A DNA stretch of 64,000 bases from Nitratidesulfovibrio sp. SRB-5 (GTDB lineage Bacteria; Desulfobacterota; Desulfovibrionia; Desulfovibrionales; Desulfovibrionaceae): NCBI RefSeq assembly GCF_019931275.1, contig NZ_JAIOTY010000003.1:124001-188000 (forward strand), written 5' to 3'. A program made the position numbers and the translations under genes. The notes beneath the pieces are model-generated. The model saw only the letters and a list, made by a program, of their open reading frames with translations, did no database searches and was not told the DNA's origin. Shown in pieces: positions 1 through 9,683 of this stretch; within the stretch, counting starts at the first letter, position 1, and every line of letters begins with the position of its first letter.

Positions 1-204
1 GGTGATGCGGCCACGCGTCAGGTCGTACGGCGAAAGCTCTACCTTCACACGGTCGCCGGGCAGGATGCGGATGTAGAACTTGCGCATCTTGCCGGAGATG
101 TGGGCCAGCACTTCGTGGCCGTTTTCGAGCTCCACACGGAACATCGCGTTGGGCAGGGCTTCCTGCACAACGCCGTCAACCTCGATGGCATCTTCCTTTG
201 CCAT
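1..204 (-). CDS. infA: Translation initiation factor IF-1 (3' end cut by window)
   Basis: IF-1 binds the ribosomal A site with IF-2 and IF-3 during initiation in the cytoplasm. The 68 visible codons read [20 protein letters not shown] and continue with the single OB-fold of the family, including the [14 protein letters not shown] and [21 protein letters not shown] stretches. The family is about 72 residues, so only four or so codons and the stop lie outside the window. The start at 204 is preceded by a GGAGG ribosome binding site, and no in-frame alternative fits the family length. No partner gene is visible on its 3' side. Confidence 0.97.
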   Translation of the reverse strand, partial: MAKEDAIEVDGVVQEALPNAMFRVELENGHEVLAHISGKMRKFYIRILPGDRVKVELSPYDLTRGRIT

Positions 205-581
205 GGTTCCTCCGTCTCGTTCTCTCGCACCCCGTGCGGGCGGGGCAAAACAACTGCACCGCCATTCCACATAATGCCGGTTTTGTCAACAAAACCGCGC
301 CACGCAAGGGTTCGCGCCCGGCTGCAGGACTGCGGAACCGGACCATGCGTTGCCGCCGTGGCCCGGTTGTCCACCCGCGCGCGGCCTTGCCGTCGAGAAA
401 ACACCGGCGGGGGCCGGAAGAAGCCGGAAACCGCCCGCAGGGAAAGGAAGAATCACGGCAGCCATGGCCCTGCTGTCCATCGGATGCGGGGCGGCAACGG
501 GCCGAAAGCGAGGCCGGAAGCAGGCCGTCCGCGCCGGGCGGTCCTGCCCGCGCCGCAGTGGGCGCAGGCGGTCACCCCCCG
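205..581. other. Intergenic region between lgt and infA
   Basis: About 380 bases between two minus-strand genes. I see no credible coding frame, RNA gene or clear T-tailed terminator. It probably contains the infA promoter, which I cannot place. Confidence 0.5.
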
Positions 582-1379
582 CTATCCGGCGGCAGGCCCT
601 TCCGCCGCCCCACGGTTGCGCAGCAGCAGCCACATCCCCACGCCGAACAGCGGCAGGCACAGCACCTGGCCCATGGTCAGCCAGCCGAAGGCCAGGTAGC
701 CCAGTTGCGGATCGGGCTCGCGCACGAATTCCACGGCAAAGCGGAAGATCGCATACAGCACGCCGAACAGGCCGGACACCGCGCCCACCGGGCGCTTGCG
801 CCCGGAAAACCACCACACGGCGGCAAACAGCACCACGCCTTCCAGCACGGCCTCGTACAACTGCGAGGGATGACGGGGAAAGGGGCCGCCGTCGGGAAAC
901 ACCATGGCCCACGGCAGCGTGGTGGGTGCGCCCCACAGCTCGCCGTTGATGAAGTTGCCGATGCGGCCAAAGAACAGCCCCGGCGGAATCAGCGGCGCCA
1001 CGAAGTCCACCACGGACAGGAATTCGCGCTCGGCGCGCCGGGCGTACAACCACACCGCGAACAGCACCCCCAGCAACCCGCCGTGAAACGACATGCCCCC
1101 GTGCCAGATCTGGAAGATGGCCGCGGGCTGGCTGACGTAGTAGGCCAGATCGTAGAACAGGATGTAGCCCAGCCGCCCCCCCAGCACCACGCCGAAGATG
1201 GCCCAGGTGACCATGTCGTCCACCTGCTGCGGGTGCCAGCCACTGCCGGGCTGCGCCGCGCGGCGGCGGCCCAGCCACCAGCCGGAGATGAAGCCGAACA
1301 GGTACATCAGCCCGTACCAGCGGAACTGCAACGGGCCAATGGAAACGGCCACGGGATCTATGCGGGGATATGCGAGCAT
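582..1379 (-). CDS. lgt: Prolipoprotein diacylglyceryl transferase
   Basis: Lgt transfers diacylglycerol from phosphatidylglycerol to the lipobox cysteine of prolipoproteins in the inner membrane, the first step of lipoprotein maturation. The product is 265 residues, the usual length. It is strongly hydrophobic and carries HGGMSFHGG at about residues 93-101 and the family signature GRIGNFINGELWG at 138-150, with the conserved Arg, Asn and Glu. The ATG at 1379 (MLAYPRIDPVAV) matches typical Lgt N-termini, and the sequence CGGGAG lies just upstream. The frame stays open for 80 further codons upstream, but that part is low-complexity and unlike the family. A lipoprotein client lies in the window at 60776-61666. 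Confidence 0.97.
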   Translation of the reverse strand: MLAYPRIDPVAVSIGPLQFRWYGLMYLFGFISGWWLGRRRAAQPGSGWHPQQVDDMVTWAIFGVVLGGRLGYILFYDLAYYVSQPAAIFQIWHGGMSFHGGLLGVLFAVWLYARRAEREFLSVVDFVAPLIPPGLFFGRIGNFINGELWGAPTTLPWAMVFPDGGPFPRHPSQLYEAVLEGVVLFAAVWWFSGRKRPVGAVSGLFGVLYAIFRFAVEFVREPDPQLGYLAFGWLTMGQVLCLPLFGVGMWLLLRNRGAAEGPAAG

Positions 1380-2018
1380 CGGGACTCCCGGTGATGCTTG
1401 GGTTGCGGAAAAGGGACACGGGCCGGGCGCGGCAGGGGACCACGAGGCCGCGTAGGCTCGCGTGGCACAACAGCGCGCCAGAGTAGCGCCGGGGTAGCGC
1501 CAGGCGGCGCCAGACCATGCCCCCACCACGACACGATATGGCACGGCAGGGTACGGCGCAGGCCACGCGTGGGGCGCGATATCCGAGGCTGTGGTACGAC
1601 CAGTGCCCGCTTCCGTCAATGCCGAGCCGGGCCGAGCCGGGCCGAGCCGGGCCAGGCCGGGCCAGGCCGGGCCAGGCCGGATGCGGAACCGTCATCACAC
1701 GGGCGGCAAACCGCCACGACACCCGGCCCGGGGGAATGTATCCGGCCGACAGGCAGCCGCCTTCCCCCCTCCCCACGAGACCACCGGCAGGCGCCGCGCG
1801 TCTCCCCGCCCGGCCCGTACATCCCGCGGGGATGCGTCCCGCACGCCCGGCCTCCCTCGAACATGCCGCCCGTCCCGCCCCCCGGCCAGCCCGGCGCACT
1901 CCACCCACCGCACGAGCCCACGCGCCTCACGCGTTCCGGGAATCCGGCCAGTTCGCACGAAATGCGCACAACGCTGTTGACAACCCGAGGGGTTTCGGGC
2001 AAGAACCTACTTCCGCTT
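1380..2018. other. Non-coding region with decamer repeats
   Basis: Roughly 640 bases between lgt and tRNA-Ala. The only clear structure is the 10-bp tandem array at 1621-1680. The open frames that cross it are repetitive and have no family features, so I treat the region as non-coding. The promoters of lgt (minus) and the tRNA (plus) must lie here. Confidence 0.5.
1621..1680. repeat. 10-bp tandem repeat, six units
   Basis: Three perfect copies of GCCGAGCCGG are followed by three perfect copies of GCCAGGCCGG, all in 10-bp register. The period is one DNA helical turn. The two unit types form homogeneous blocks, which points to local slippage or expansion. Confidence 0.97.
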
Positions 2019-2094
<76 letters not shown>

Positions 2095-2100
2095 GAATTT

Positions 2101-2140
2101 CGCAGGGGTTATCCGAAAGGGTAACCCCTGCGCCTTTTTG
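2101..2140 (+). terminator. Rho-independent terminator after tRNA-Ala
   Basis: A ten-pair stem, GCAGGGGTTA paired with TAACCCCTGC around a short loop, is followed by GCCTTTTTG. It starts six bases after the tRNA CCA end, so it most likely ends the tRNA transcript before the exporter gene at 2171. Confidence 0.9.
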
Positions 2141-2170
2141 CGTTCCACACGCCACACGGGGGAGGGCAAC

Positions 2171-2788
2171 ATGGCATTCGGCACCTGGTTCACCTATTTC
2201 CTGCTCATGACGGCCATCGCGTACACGCCGGGGCCCATGACCATGTTCTCCATGTCCACCAGCGTGCGCAACGGCTTTGCCCGCACCGTGCCCGCCATTG
2301 TGGGCGGCTCGTGCGCCTACTGCGTGCAGATGGTGGTGGTGTATTTCGGACTGGGGGCCATCGTGCAGGGTTCGGTGGTGGTGTTCAACTGCATTAAGTG
2401 GGTGGGGGTGGCCTATCTGGTGGTGCTGGCCCTGAAGAACTGGCGCGCCGTGCCCATGGCCGGGGACCAGGGCGATGCACACCCCGCCCCGACCCCGCGC
2501 AGGCAGTTCTGCCTGGGCTTTGCCACGGGCATGTCCAACCCCAAGTCCATTCTGGTGTTCACCGTGCTCTTTCCGCAGTTCATCGAACCCGCCCACTACA
2601 CCGCGCATTTCTGCATTCTGGCGGGCAGCTTCTTCGTCATTCAGGGCAGCAGCGCGGTGTCGTACGCCCTGTTCGGGGCGCGGGTGTTCCGCTGGCTGCG
2701 GCGCCGGTCGCTGGAGCACCTCCAGCACAAGGCCACGGCGACCATCCTGTTCGGCGCGGCGGGCATGCTGGCGGTCAGCAGACGGTAG
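2171..2788 (+). CDS. LysE/RhtB-family amino-acid exporter
   Basis: Predicted inner-membrane exporter of the LysE superfamily, which expels amino acids or related small metabolites. The 205-residue product opens with MAFGTWFTYFLLMTAIAYTP followed by GPMTMFSMSTSVRNG, the Pro-Gly-Pro entry motif of the family. It has about six hydrophobic segments, and SNPKSILVFTVLFPQF at mid-protein is also typical. Length matches the family (about 205). The ATG at 2171 follows GGAGGGCAAC. It lies just downstream of the tRNA-Ala terminator and is probably transcribed alone. The substrate cannot be told from sequence. A second, more ArgO-like member lies at 13875. Confidence 0.9.
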   Translation: MAFGTWFTYFLLMTAIAYTPGPMTMFSMSTSVRNGFARTVPAIVGGSCAYCVQMVVVYFGLGAIVQGSVVVFNCIKWVGVAYLVVLALKNWRAVPMAGDQGDAHPAPTPRRQFCLGFATGMSNPKSILVFTVLFPQFIEPAHYTAHFCILAGSFFVIQGSSAVSYALFGARVFRWLRRRSLEHLQHKATATILFGAAGMLAVSRR

Positions 2789-2892
2789 GACGGCGACAGG
2801 AAACGACAGGGCGGGGGCAGGCCGGCCCGTGCCGCAGCAGTGCCCCCCAACCCGACGCGGGGCGGCGCATCCTGCAGGCCCGGCATACCGGG

Positions 2893-2955
2893 CCTGGCGA
2901 AATAGCACCCTGACGAAATACAAGGGCTGACGACGTATCGTCCCTGACGAAATAC
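2893..2955 (+). repeat. Three 13-bp direct repeats, possible operator
   Basis: CCTGGCGAAATAG at 2893-2905, and CCTGACGAAATAC at 2909-2921 and 2943-2955. Spacing between copies is 16 and 34 bases. They lie between the LysE-type exporter and the chemoreceptor, so they could be a regulator-binding array. No regulator is assigned. Confidence 0.55.
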
Positions 2956-3082
2956 CGCCCCTCGCCCCGCCCGGTGCTTCGGCCACACGCCATCCCACCT
3001 ACGGCATGGCTGCATCCGGCCCCGCTCCGAAACCATCCCCCGCACATCACTCGGGCACCATGGACACGCCCGCCCCAAAAAA

Positions 3083-3124
3083 GGCCGCCGTGGCCGCCTC
3101 GTGCGCCGTCTGGCGGCCTTTTCC
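3083..3124 (+). terminator. Hairpin with T tract, possible terminator
   Basis: GGCCGCC pairs with GGCGGCC across a 22-base loop, followed by TTTT and preceded by a run of A. It could act in both directions. The long loop makes it weaker than other terminators in the window. Confidence 0.45.
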
Positions 3125-3453
3125 GCCATCCCCCCTCGCCGTCTTGACTGTGCGTTCAATTCATGAAATGGGGCGCTTCGCGCACCGTTGCCCTCACGCT
3201 CCCGCTCCCGGCAATCTTCCCCATCCCCCTCCCCACGCGCGTTCACCCGACCGTCTGCCGGCGGTCGGGAATCCGTTACGCATTCCCGGCATGGCGCGGG
3301 TTATACTTCCCGCGCATCCGGCGCCCCCATACAATGATTGCCGTTCGCTCCCAACTCCGGGCCATCGGTTCGCATCCCGCGCGGCGGCGCCGCCCCGCCC
3401 CCTGTGCGGGCACGCCATGGCCCGTCGCGTGCGGCACACCACAGGAGACCCCC

Positions 3454-5541
3454 ATGCGCTCCATCAAGCTTACCTTGCTCGTGGGCCTTTGCCTTGCCGT
3501 CATCGTTCCCTTCGTGGTCATCTATTCCATCATCCACGCCCGGGTCAGCGACCAGGCCGTGGCCGCCTTTTCCACCGCCACCCGCAACGAGATCACGCAG
3601 GTGGACCGGGCCATGGGCTTTCTGCTGGACGACGCCCGGCGCAACGCGGCCATGCTTGCCGCCAGCCCCCTGAACGAACTGATCGACGAACGGGTGACCA
3701 GCTACCTCGGCCCCGAGGAAAAGCCCCGCACCCCCGCCCCGGACGATGCCTACGGCCAGCAGATGAGCCCGCTGTTGCAGTGGATCAAGGCCTCTCATCC
3801 CAGCTACGACAGCGTGTACATGGGCACCCGCTGGGGCGGCAACGTGCTCAGCAACGTGCAGGGCACCCGCAAGAGCTACGACCCGCGCACCCGGGTGTGG
3901 TGGCAGGTGGCGCTGAAGGACACCTCGCAACCGCAGGTCACCGCCGCCTACAAGGGCACCACCGGCGATGCCATGATCAGCGTGGCCAAGGCGTACGTGC
4001 GCGGCGGCGAGGCCGTGGCCGTGGCCGCCATAGACCTGACCCTGAACGAACTCTCCGACGCCATGTCCACCATCCGCCTGGGCAAAAGCGGCTACGTGCT
4101 GCTGGTGCAGGGCGACGGCACCGTCGTCGCCAACCCGCGCGACAAGGCCATGAACTTCAAGAACATCGCCGACGCGGGCGACCCGGCCTTCAAGACCCTG
4201 TTCGATCTCGGCTCCGGCTCGGCGCAGGTCTCCATCGGCGGCACCCGGTGCCTGGCCGAGGTGTTCACCTCGCCCAGACTGGGCTGGCGGTTCATCGGCA
4301 TCATCGACAGGGCCGAGGTGCTGGCGGGGGCCAACGACCTGCTGTTCCAGATCGGCATGGTCATGGCCGTGTCCGTGGTGGTGATACTGGCGGCGCTGGG
4401 GCTGTTCATGGACCGCCTGGTGGTGCGCGGGCTGCTGCGGGTCACCGCGTTCCTGCGGGGCATCTCGCAGGGGGACTACGCGACGCGCATCGGCCTTGCC
4501 CGACGCGACGAGATCGGCCAGATCTACACCGCGCTGGACGAGATGGCCGCCACGCTGGAAGGCAACATCGCCGAAATCACCCACAAGACCGAAGAGGCCG
4601 AACGCCGCGCCCGCGATGCCCAGGAGGCGTCGGGCCGGGCTGAGGCCGCCTGCGCCATGGCCGAGGTGGCCCAGCGCGAGGGCATGCAGGCCGCCGCGCT
4701 GCGGCTGGAGGACGTGGTGGCCCACGTTACCGCCGCCTCCGCCGAAATCGCCCGCCAGACCGAGGAAATCCGCCACGGAGCAGGGGTGCAGGGCCAGCGC
4801 ATTGCCGAAACGGCCACCGCCATGGAAGAAATGAACGCCACCGTGCTCGAGGTGGCGCGCAACGCGGGCAAGGCCGCCACCGAAAGCTCCGCCGCCAGGG
4901 ACAAGGCCGTGGACGGCGAACGCACCGTGCAGCACTCCATGGAGGCCATGCGTGCCACCCGCGACCGCACCATGGGGCTGAAGGCCAACATGGACAACCT
5001 GGGCCGCCAGGCCGAGTCCATCGGCACCATCATGACCGTCATCGAGGACATCGCGGACCAGACCAACCTGCTGGCGCTGAACGCGGCCATCGAGGCGGCG
5101 CGCGCGGGCGATGCCGGGCGCGGGTTCGCCGTGGTGGCTGACGAGGTGCGCAAGCTGGCCGAAAAGACCATGGGCGCCACCAAGCAGGTGGGCGATTCCA
5201 TCCGGGCCATCCAGGCCGAGGCGCGCCAGAACATGCAGGCCGTGGAAGGCGCTGTGCAGGACATGGAACGGGCGGTGGAACTGACCGGAACCTCCGGCCA
5301 GGCGCTTGAGGAAATCGTGCGCGGGGTGGAAACCTCTGCCGACCAGATTCAGGGCATCGCCACCGCCGCCGAGCAGCAATCCGCCACCAGCGACGAAATC
5401 AACCGGTCCATCGACGAGATAAACCGCATCACCGCAGATACCGCCCACGGCGTGGCCCGCACCTCCGATGCGGTGCGCGAACTGTCGGAACAGATGGCCC
5501 TGATCGGGGGCATCATTCGAGAGCTCAAGGGCGCGAACTGA
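3454..5541 (+). CDS. Methyl-accepting chemotaxis protein with Cache-type sensor
   Basis: Transmembrane chemoreceptor that signals to a CheA/CheW array. The 695-residue product has a membrane segment at about residues 6-27, a periplasmic region of about 265 residues with Cache-like features (ending in [17 protein letters not shown] and [13 protein letters not shown]), a second membrane segment at about 297-320, a HAMP domain ([20 protein letters not shown]), and a cytoplasmic coiled-coil signalling domain. The hairpin tip [20 protein letters not shown], near residue 535, is the conserved CheA-contact motif. No C-terminal CheR-tethering pentapeptide is present. The ATG at 3454 follows ACAGGAGACC. 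No che genes are nearby. The ligand is unknown. Confidence 0.95.
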   Translation: MRSIKLTLLVGLCLAVIVPFVVIYSIIHARVSDQAVAAFSTATRNEITQVDRAMGFLLDDARRNAAMLAASPLNELIDERVTSYLGPEEKPRTPAPDDAYGQQMSPLLQWIKASHPSYDSVYMGTRWGGNVLSNVQGTRKSYDPRTRVWWQVALKDTSQPQVTAAYKGTTGDAMISVAKAYVRGGEAVAVAAIDLTLNELSDAMSTIRLGKSGYVLLVQGDGTVVANPRDKAMNFKNIADAGDPAFKTLFDLGSGSAQVSIGGTRCLAEVFTSPRLGWRFIGIIDRAEVLAGANDLLFQIGMVMAVSVVVILAALGLFMDRLVVRGLLRVTAFLRGISQGDYATRIGLARRDEIGQIYTALDEMAATLEGNIAEITHKTEEAERRARDAQEASGRAEAACAMAEVAQREGMQAAALRLEDVVAHVTAASAEIARQTEEIRHGAGVQGQRIAETATAMEEMNATVLEVARNAGKAATESSAARDKAVDGERTVQHSMEAMRATRDRTMGLKANMDNLGRQAESIGTIMTVIEDIADQTNLLALNAAIEAARAGDAGRGFAVVADEVRKLAEKTMGATKQVGDSIRAIQAEARQNMQAVEGAVQDMERAVELTGTSGQALEEIVRGVETSADQIQGIATAAEQQSATSDEINRSIDEINRITADTAHGVARTSDAVRELSEQMALIGGIIRELKGAN

Positions 5542-5601
5542 AAAGCGCGAGGGCAAGGGCGGCACACAGGCAGCCCAGCCCGAACCCCGCCGCAACGACA
5601 A

Positions 5602-5636
5602 CGGGCCGGTCCACCAGGATCGGCCCGCTTGCTTTT
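5602..5636 (+). terminator. Terminator of the chemoreceptor gene
   Basis: CGGGCCG pairs with CGGCCCG around a 12-base loop, followed by CTTGCTTTT. It lies 61 bases after the chemoreceptor stop codon. Confidence 0.75.
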
Positions 5637-5822
5637 GCCCGCTGGCGCTCGAGCCGCGGAGCTCGATCCATGATGCCCGTTGCAGCCACCACAGCCAGCC
5701 CCGCATGTGCAACCACGCGGCGGCCATGCCACGGCCACGCCAGTTGCCGGGCACACCCTGCCGGGGCGCGGCCGAGAGCCGTGGTCAGGGGCATCCGGCT
5801 TCGTCCCTCAACGGGCTGTGCC

Positions 5823-5866
5823 AAAAAAAGGACACCCCCCGGACCAGGTCCAGGGGGTGCTTGTTT
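5823..5866 (-). terminator. Terminator of the lactate permease gene
   Basis: Read on the minus strand, GCACCCCCTGGACCTGGTCC is followed by GGGGGGTGTCC and then a run of seven T. The stem CACCCCC/GGGGGTG is strong. It lies about 85 bases past the permease stop codon and may work in both directions. Confidence 0.85.
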
Positions 5867-5949
5867 TCGCCCGGCGGGTGCACGCGGGGCGCGGGGCAGG
5901 CGGGAGCATTCATGCCCGCCCCGCGCTTTCGGACGAAAGTCCTGTCACG

Positions 5950-7605
5950 CTACGGCAGCATCCACTTCAGCGGGTAGGCCTGGAGCATGGTCAGCACGCA
6001 GATGAACGCGGTCATCGCGACGGAGTGCCACAGGGTGAAGCGGAACAGCTGGCCTTCCTGGCCGACCATCTTGGTGGCCGCGGTGGCGACCGAGATGGAC
6101 TGGGGCGAGATCATCTTGCCGGTAACGCCACCCGAAGAGTTGGCGGCAACGGCCAGGTGCGGGTCCATGCCCACGCTGGTGGCGGTGGTGCGCTGCAGAC
6201 CGCTGAACAGCGCGTTGGACGAGGTGTCCGAACCGGTCAGGAACACGCCCAGCCAGCCCAGCAGCGGCGAGAAGAACGGGAACAGCCAGCCGGTCTTGGT
6301 GAAGGCGAGGCCCATGGTCGAGCTCATGCCGGAGTAGTTCATGATCTGGGCAAGGCCAAGGATCATGGCGATGGTCAGGATGGGGAAGCGCAGCTGATGC
6401 ATGGTGCGGAACAGGCAGGGAATGGCCTGGCCGTAACCGTACTTGGGCATCATGGGCACCGCGGCAAGGCCGGTGAACAGGATCGCGGTACCGGCGGCGG
6501 AGATGATGTTCAGCTTGAACATGGCGCCGTACGGGGCATTGGCGGCCACGATGGGCGCGGTCTTTTCGATGGCGTTGTGCAGGCCCGGCCAGGCAAAGCC
6601 CTTGGCGGCCAGCGGGGTGAAGCCAGCGCCCAGGGCGCCGTCGAGGTAGGGCTTGATTTCGGGCAGGCCCCAGAAGAACACCATGATGGCCAGGATGATG
6701 TAGGGCATCCAGGCGCGGATGATTTCACCGAAGGAGTAAGGCGAGGGGCCGGTCAGGGCCGAGGGGGTTTCGTCGGGGAAGTGCCAGGTGGAGGCGGGCT
6801 TCCACACGCGCAGCAGCAGCACGAGGCCGATGATGGTGATGATGGCCGACATGATGTCGGGCAGGGTCGGGCCGTGGAAGTTCGAGAAGGCGTACTGCGA
6901 ACCGGCGAAGCACACGCCAGCCACGATGACGGCGGGCAGCACTTCGAGCGAGCGCTTGAAGCCGCACATGGTCACGCACAGCCACATGGGCACGATGATC
7001 GACAGGAAGGGCAGCTGACGGCCCACGATCTGGCTGATGTGCATGGTGTCGAGGCCCGACACCTGGCCGGCGACGATGACCGGAATACCGATGGCGCCGA
7101 AGGCCACCGGAGCGGTGTTGGCGATAAGGCAGATACCCGCGGCGTACAGCGGGTTGAAGCCCAGGCCCACCAGCATGGCCGCGGTGATGGCCACGGGGGT
7201 GCCGAAACCGGCGGTGCCTTCGATGAACGAACCGAACGCGAAGGCGATGAAGATGGCCTGCAGGCGACGGTCATCGGTAAGGCGTGCCAGCGAATCCTTG
7301 ATGATCTCGAATTCGCCGGATTCGACGGTCATGTTGTAGATCCACACCGCCGTGATGACGATCCAGACGATGGGGAACAACCCGTACGCTGCACCGTACA
7401 GGGTCGCATTGACGGCCAGGTTCACGGGCATGCCCCACACCAGGATGGCGAGCAGCACGGCCGCGGTGGTGCCGAGGGCGGCAGCGAAGTGACCCTTCGC
7501 GCGGCGCACGGCCAGCATGTAGAAAAGAACATACAGCGGCACGGCGGCGACCAGTGCCGACAAAAGGATGTTCGAGAGCGGATCGTAGTTCTGCACCCAG
7601 TTCAT
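5950..7605 (-). CDS. lctP: L-lactate permease
   Basis: Polytopic lactate:proton symporter of the LctP family in the inner membrane. Lactate is the usual electron donor of Desulfovibrio. The 551-residue product has about 13 hydrophobic segments and family hallmarks such as GSFIEGTAGFGTPVAITAAM (about residues 124-143), NTAPVAFGAIGIP and, near the C-terminus, GSDTSSNALFSGLQ and NSSGGVTGKMISPQSI. The start at 7605 (MNWVQNYDPLSN) has the strong ribosome binding site GGGAGGAG. It stands alone, with a terminator at 5823-5866. The 5' side is an unusually AT-rich region with a palindrome and repeats that probably hold its control sites. Confidence 0.96.
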   Translation of the reverse strand: MNWVQNYDPLSNILLSALVAAVPLYVLFYMLAVRRAKGHFAAALGTTAAVLLAILVWGMPVNLAVNATLYGAAYGLFPIVWIVITAVWIYNMTVESGEFEIIKDSLARLTDDRRLQAIFIAFAFGSFIEGTAGFGTPVAITAAMLVGLGFNPLYAAGICLIANTAPVAFGAIGIPVIVAGQVSGLDTMHISQIVGRQLPFLSIIVPMWLCVTMCGFKRSLEVLPAVIVAGVCFAGSQYAFSNFHGPTLPDIMSAIITIIGLVLLLRVWKPASTWHFPDETPSALTGPSPYSFGEIIRAWMPYIILAIMVFFWGLPEIKPYLDGALGAGFTPLAAKGFAWPGLHNAIEKTAPIVAANAPYGAMFKLNIISAAGTAILFTGLAAVPMMPKYGYGQAIPCLFRTMHQLRFPILTIAMILGLAQIMNYSGMSSTMGLAFTKTGWLFPFFSPLLGWLGVFLTGSDTSSNALFSGLQRTTATSVGMDPHLAVAANSSGGVTGKMISPQSISVATAATKMVGQEGQLFRFTLWHSVAMTAFICVLTMLQAYPLKWMLP

Positions 7606-7689
7606 GAAACTCCTCCCTTACGGATTATGATGAGGGCCTGCACCGGCCCCAGCCCATGGGCTTGCTCTTGATGGTCGCATTAGCCCATG

Positions 7690-8065
7690 GAAAACACGAC
7701 TTCAAGAAGGGAAGGCAAATCTTTTTTTTCGGACATGGTGTATATTTTCAAGGAAAAATCATACCCATTCCGCAATATGGGACGCGCACCAATTCACTGA
7801 TTATACAATCAATATGCTTGTTGCATTAATGTAATGCAGATTACACCACAAACAGACTCATATAATCAATATGCAACCAAAAAATATGAGGCCAATACAA
7901 TGCCATAACCATTCATATCGACAAATTAAATCTCTTTTGTAGGAACTTACAAACTCTTTCGAAAGGGATACATGCTATTCACATATAACAATATGCATTG
8001 GAAATATTATTCAAATTCTGACAAATTTTTCCTATTCCTACTTATTCAAGCATATTTTGCATGGT
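7690..8065 (-). promoter_or_regulatory. AT-rich regulatory region upstream of lctP
   Basis: About 375 bases of strongly AT-rich DNA in a GC-rich genome. It contains the perfect palindrome TGCATTA-ATG-TAATGCA at 7822-7838. The direct repeat AATCAATATGC occurs at 7807-7817 and 7864-7874, with a further CAATATGC at 7989-7996. No gene is credible here. The location directly upstream of lctP suggests a promoter and operator region, but I could not place a -35/-10 or -24/-12 pair with confidence. Confidence 0.55.
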
Positions 8066-8469
8066 TATGAACACTGCGCATTGCGCGATCATCCACACTG
8101 CATGCTTCAGGCACGCCCAACCTCACAACGGGCTGCCAGGCGGCGCGGCGGCTTCCGGCGGCAAAACGGCTTTCCGCCCATTTGCCTTGTACGGTGGTGG
8201 GTTGCGGGTGCGGCGCCATGCGGAGGCGTACGACGCGCCGCGTCATGCAGTGTGCCTGCTCGCTATTTTACAGCGATGCGTCACACTAATATGGGGATGT
8301 GTCCGGTCATTCGCGTCCGGAAAAACGGATAAAAAAAAATCGCCACGAGGCATTATTTTTTTGCAGAACCGGGTCAGAAATGGGGCCGAAGGGGCCAAGG
8401 GGGGAAAGCGCGGGGCAAAACGCGGGGCCCGGGCGGGCGGCGGGTGCCGCCGAAAACGGCAGCGCACGC

Positions 8470-8506
8470 AAAAGGGGCGCTTCCGCCGTGCTGCGAAAGC
8501 GCCCCC
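8470..8506 (-). terminator. Terminator of tRNA-Arg
   Basis: On the minus strand GGGGCGCTTTC pairs, with one bulge, with GAAGCGCCCC, followed by TTTTG. It begins about ten bases after the tRNA CCA end. Confidence 0.85.
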
Positions 8507-8516
8507 AAGGGTCGCG

Positions 8517-8593
<77 letters not shown>

Positions 8594-9092
8594 GCGAAAC
8601 GGGACAACTATCGCTTGCCTACCGGCACTGTCAAGACATATGTGGACCGGACGCGCACCGGGCGCACCGCATGCCCCAGACGCATGCCCAGACGTATGCC
8701 CAGACGTATGCCCCAGACGCATGCCCTTTCCCCGCCACCACGGCACGAACACGACCGGCAGACTCCGAATTGCCGCGTCCGCCCCTGCCGACACGTGCGA
8801 ATGGCCGCCAATGTGTGACGGGCTTGAAAAAAATCGTGTCGGACGGCCTTGCAGGCATGGCGCGTCGTGCACATTTTCGATAAAACAGCCCCACCCCCAC
8901 CTCCATCGCGCTGCCCCTCCCGCCCCGACCGCCGTCCGTCCGATTCTTGCACCCCGGCTGGCACGGCATCGGCCCGATCCGCATCACAGGATGTCTGCGG
9001 ACGTCAGCGGGCACGGTCATGCGCCGGTTGTCCGCGCGCCGCGCGGCAGCATCGCGCAGCGCCAGGGAGGCGGGCATGATTCCGGAGATTTC
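8594..9092. other. Intergenic region between tRNA-Arg and ubiX
   Basis: About 500 bases with no credible coding frame. It contains the 12-13-bp tandem repeat at 8671-8726 and a weak sigma-54-like sequence at 8959-8973 that I did not accept. Confidence 0.5.
8671..8726. repeat. 12-13-bp tandem repeat, 4.5 units
   Basis: Units are ATGCCCCAGACGC, ATGCCCAGACGT, ATGCCCAGACGT, ATGCCCCAGACGC and a partial ATGCCC. There are no spacers, so this is a minisatellite and not a CRISPR array. Confidence 0.95.
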
Positions 9093-9683
9093 ATGAAACG
9101 TTTCGTGGTCGGCATATCCGGCGCCAGCGGCATGCCCCTGGCCGTCACCCTGCTGCGCGGGCTGCGCAACGCCGCGCCCGCCCTGCCCGGCGGCGTGCAG
9201 GTGCATCTTGTGGTGTCCGACGCCGCCCGGCAGGTGCTGGCGCTGGAATCGGACCTGCGCGCCGAAGACCTGCTGGCCCTGGCCGACGTGGTCCACGACG
9301 CGCGCGACTTCGGCGCGCCGCCGTCCAGCGGTTCGTGGCCGCACGACGGCATGGTGGTCTGCCCCTGCTCCATGAGCACGCTGGCCGCCATCGCCCACGG
9401 CACCGGCAGCAACCTGCTGCACCGCGCCGCCGACGTCACCCTGAAGGAGCGCCGCCCGCTGGTGCTGGTGGTGCGCGAAACGCCGGTGAGCCGGGTGCAC
9501 CTGCGCAACATGCTGGCCGCCGCCGAGGCGGGCGCCGTAATCATGCCGCCCTGCCCCGGCTTTTACGCCCGGCCCGCCAGCGTGCAGGACATCCTGGACC
9601 ACCTTGCCGGGCGCATTCTGGACCAGATCGGCGTGCCCAACACCCTTGCCGCCCGCTGGGGCGAGGCCGCCGACACGGAATAG
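9093..9683 (+). CDS. ubiX: Flavin prenyltransferase UbiX
   Basis: UbiX attaches a dimethylallyl group to FMN to make the prenylated flavin used by UbiD-type decarboxylases. The 196-residue product begins MKRFVVGISGASGMPLAVTL, with the GxSGAxG nucleotide-binding motif. Family features follow: VVCPCSMSTLAAIAHGTGSN at about residues 89-108, LVLVVRETPVSRVHLRNM and IMPPCPGFYARP. Length is normal for the family. The ATG at 9093 follows TCCGGAGATTTC. The ATG at 9076 leads to a stop after six codons and is excluded. No ubiD lies next to it, so its partner decarboxylase must be elsewhere. Confidence 0.95.
   Translation: MKRFVVGISGASGMPLAVTLLRGLRNAAPALPGGVQVHLVVSDAARQVLALESDLRAEDLLALADVVHDARDFGAPPSSGSWPHDGMVVCPCSMSTLAAIAHGTGSNLLHRAADVTLKERRPLVLVVRETPVSRVHLRNMLAAAEAGAVIMPPCPGFYARPASVQDILDHLAGRILDQIGVPNTLAARWGEAADTE

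Larger units (their letters stand above)
2789..3453. other. Intergenic region upstream of the chemoreceptor
   Basis: About 665 bases. It holds three 13-bp direct repeats (2893-2955) and a hairpin (3083-3124). I see no credible gene. The frame that runs into the chemoreceptor from 3163 has no family features before residue M at 3454. Confidence 0.5.

Noticed and set aside
8671-8726. Possible CRISPR array
   Set aside because: Units are 12-13 bp and directly abutting, with no spacers and no cas genes. It is a minisatellite.
8959-8973. Sigma-54-like sequence upstream of ubiX
   Set aside because: TGGCACG and the GG/GC spacing are present, but the -12 region is CGGCC and the site is 120 bases from the gene in GC-rich DNA. 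Chance is likely.
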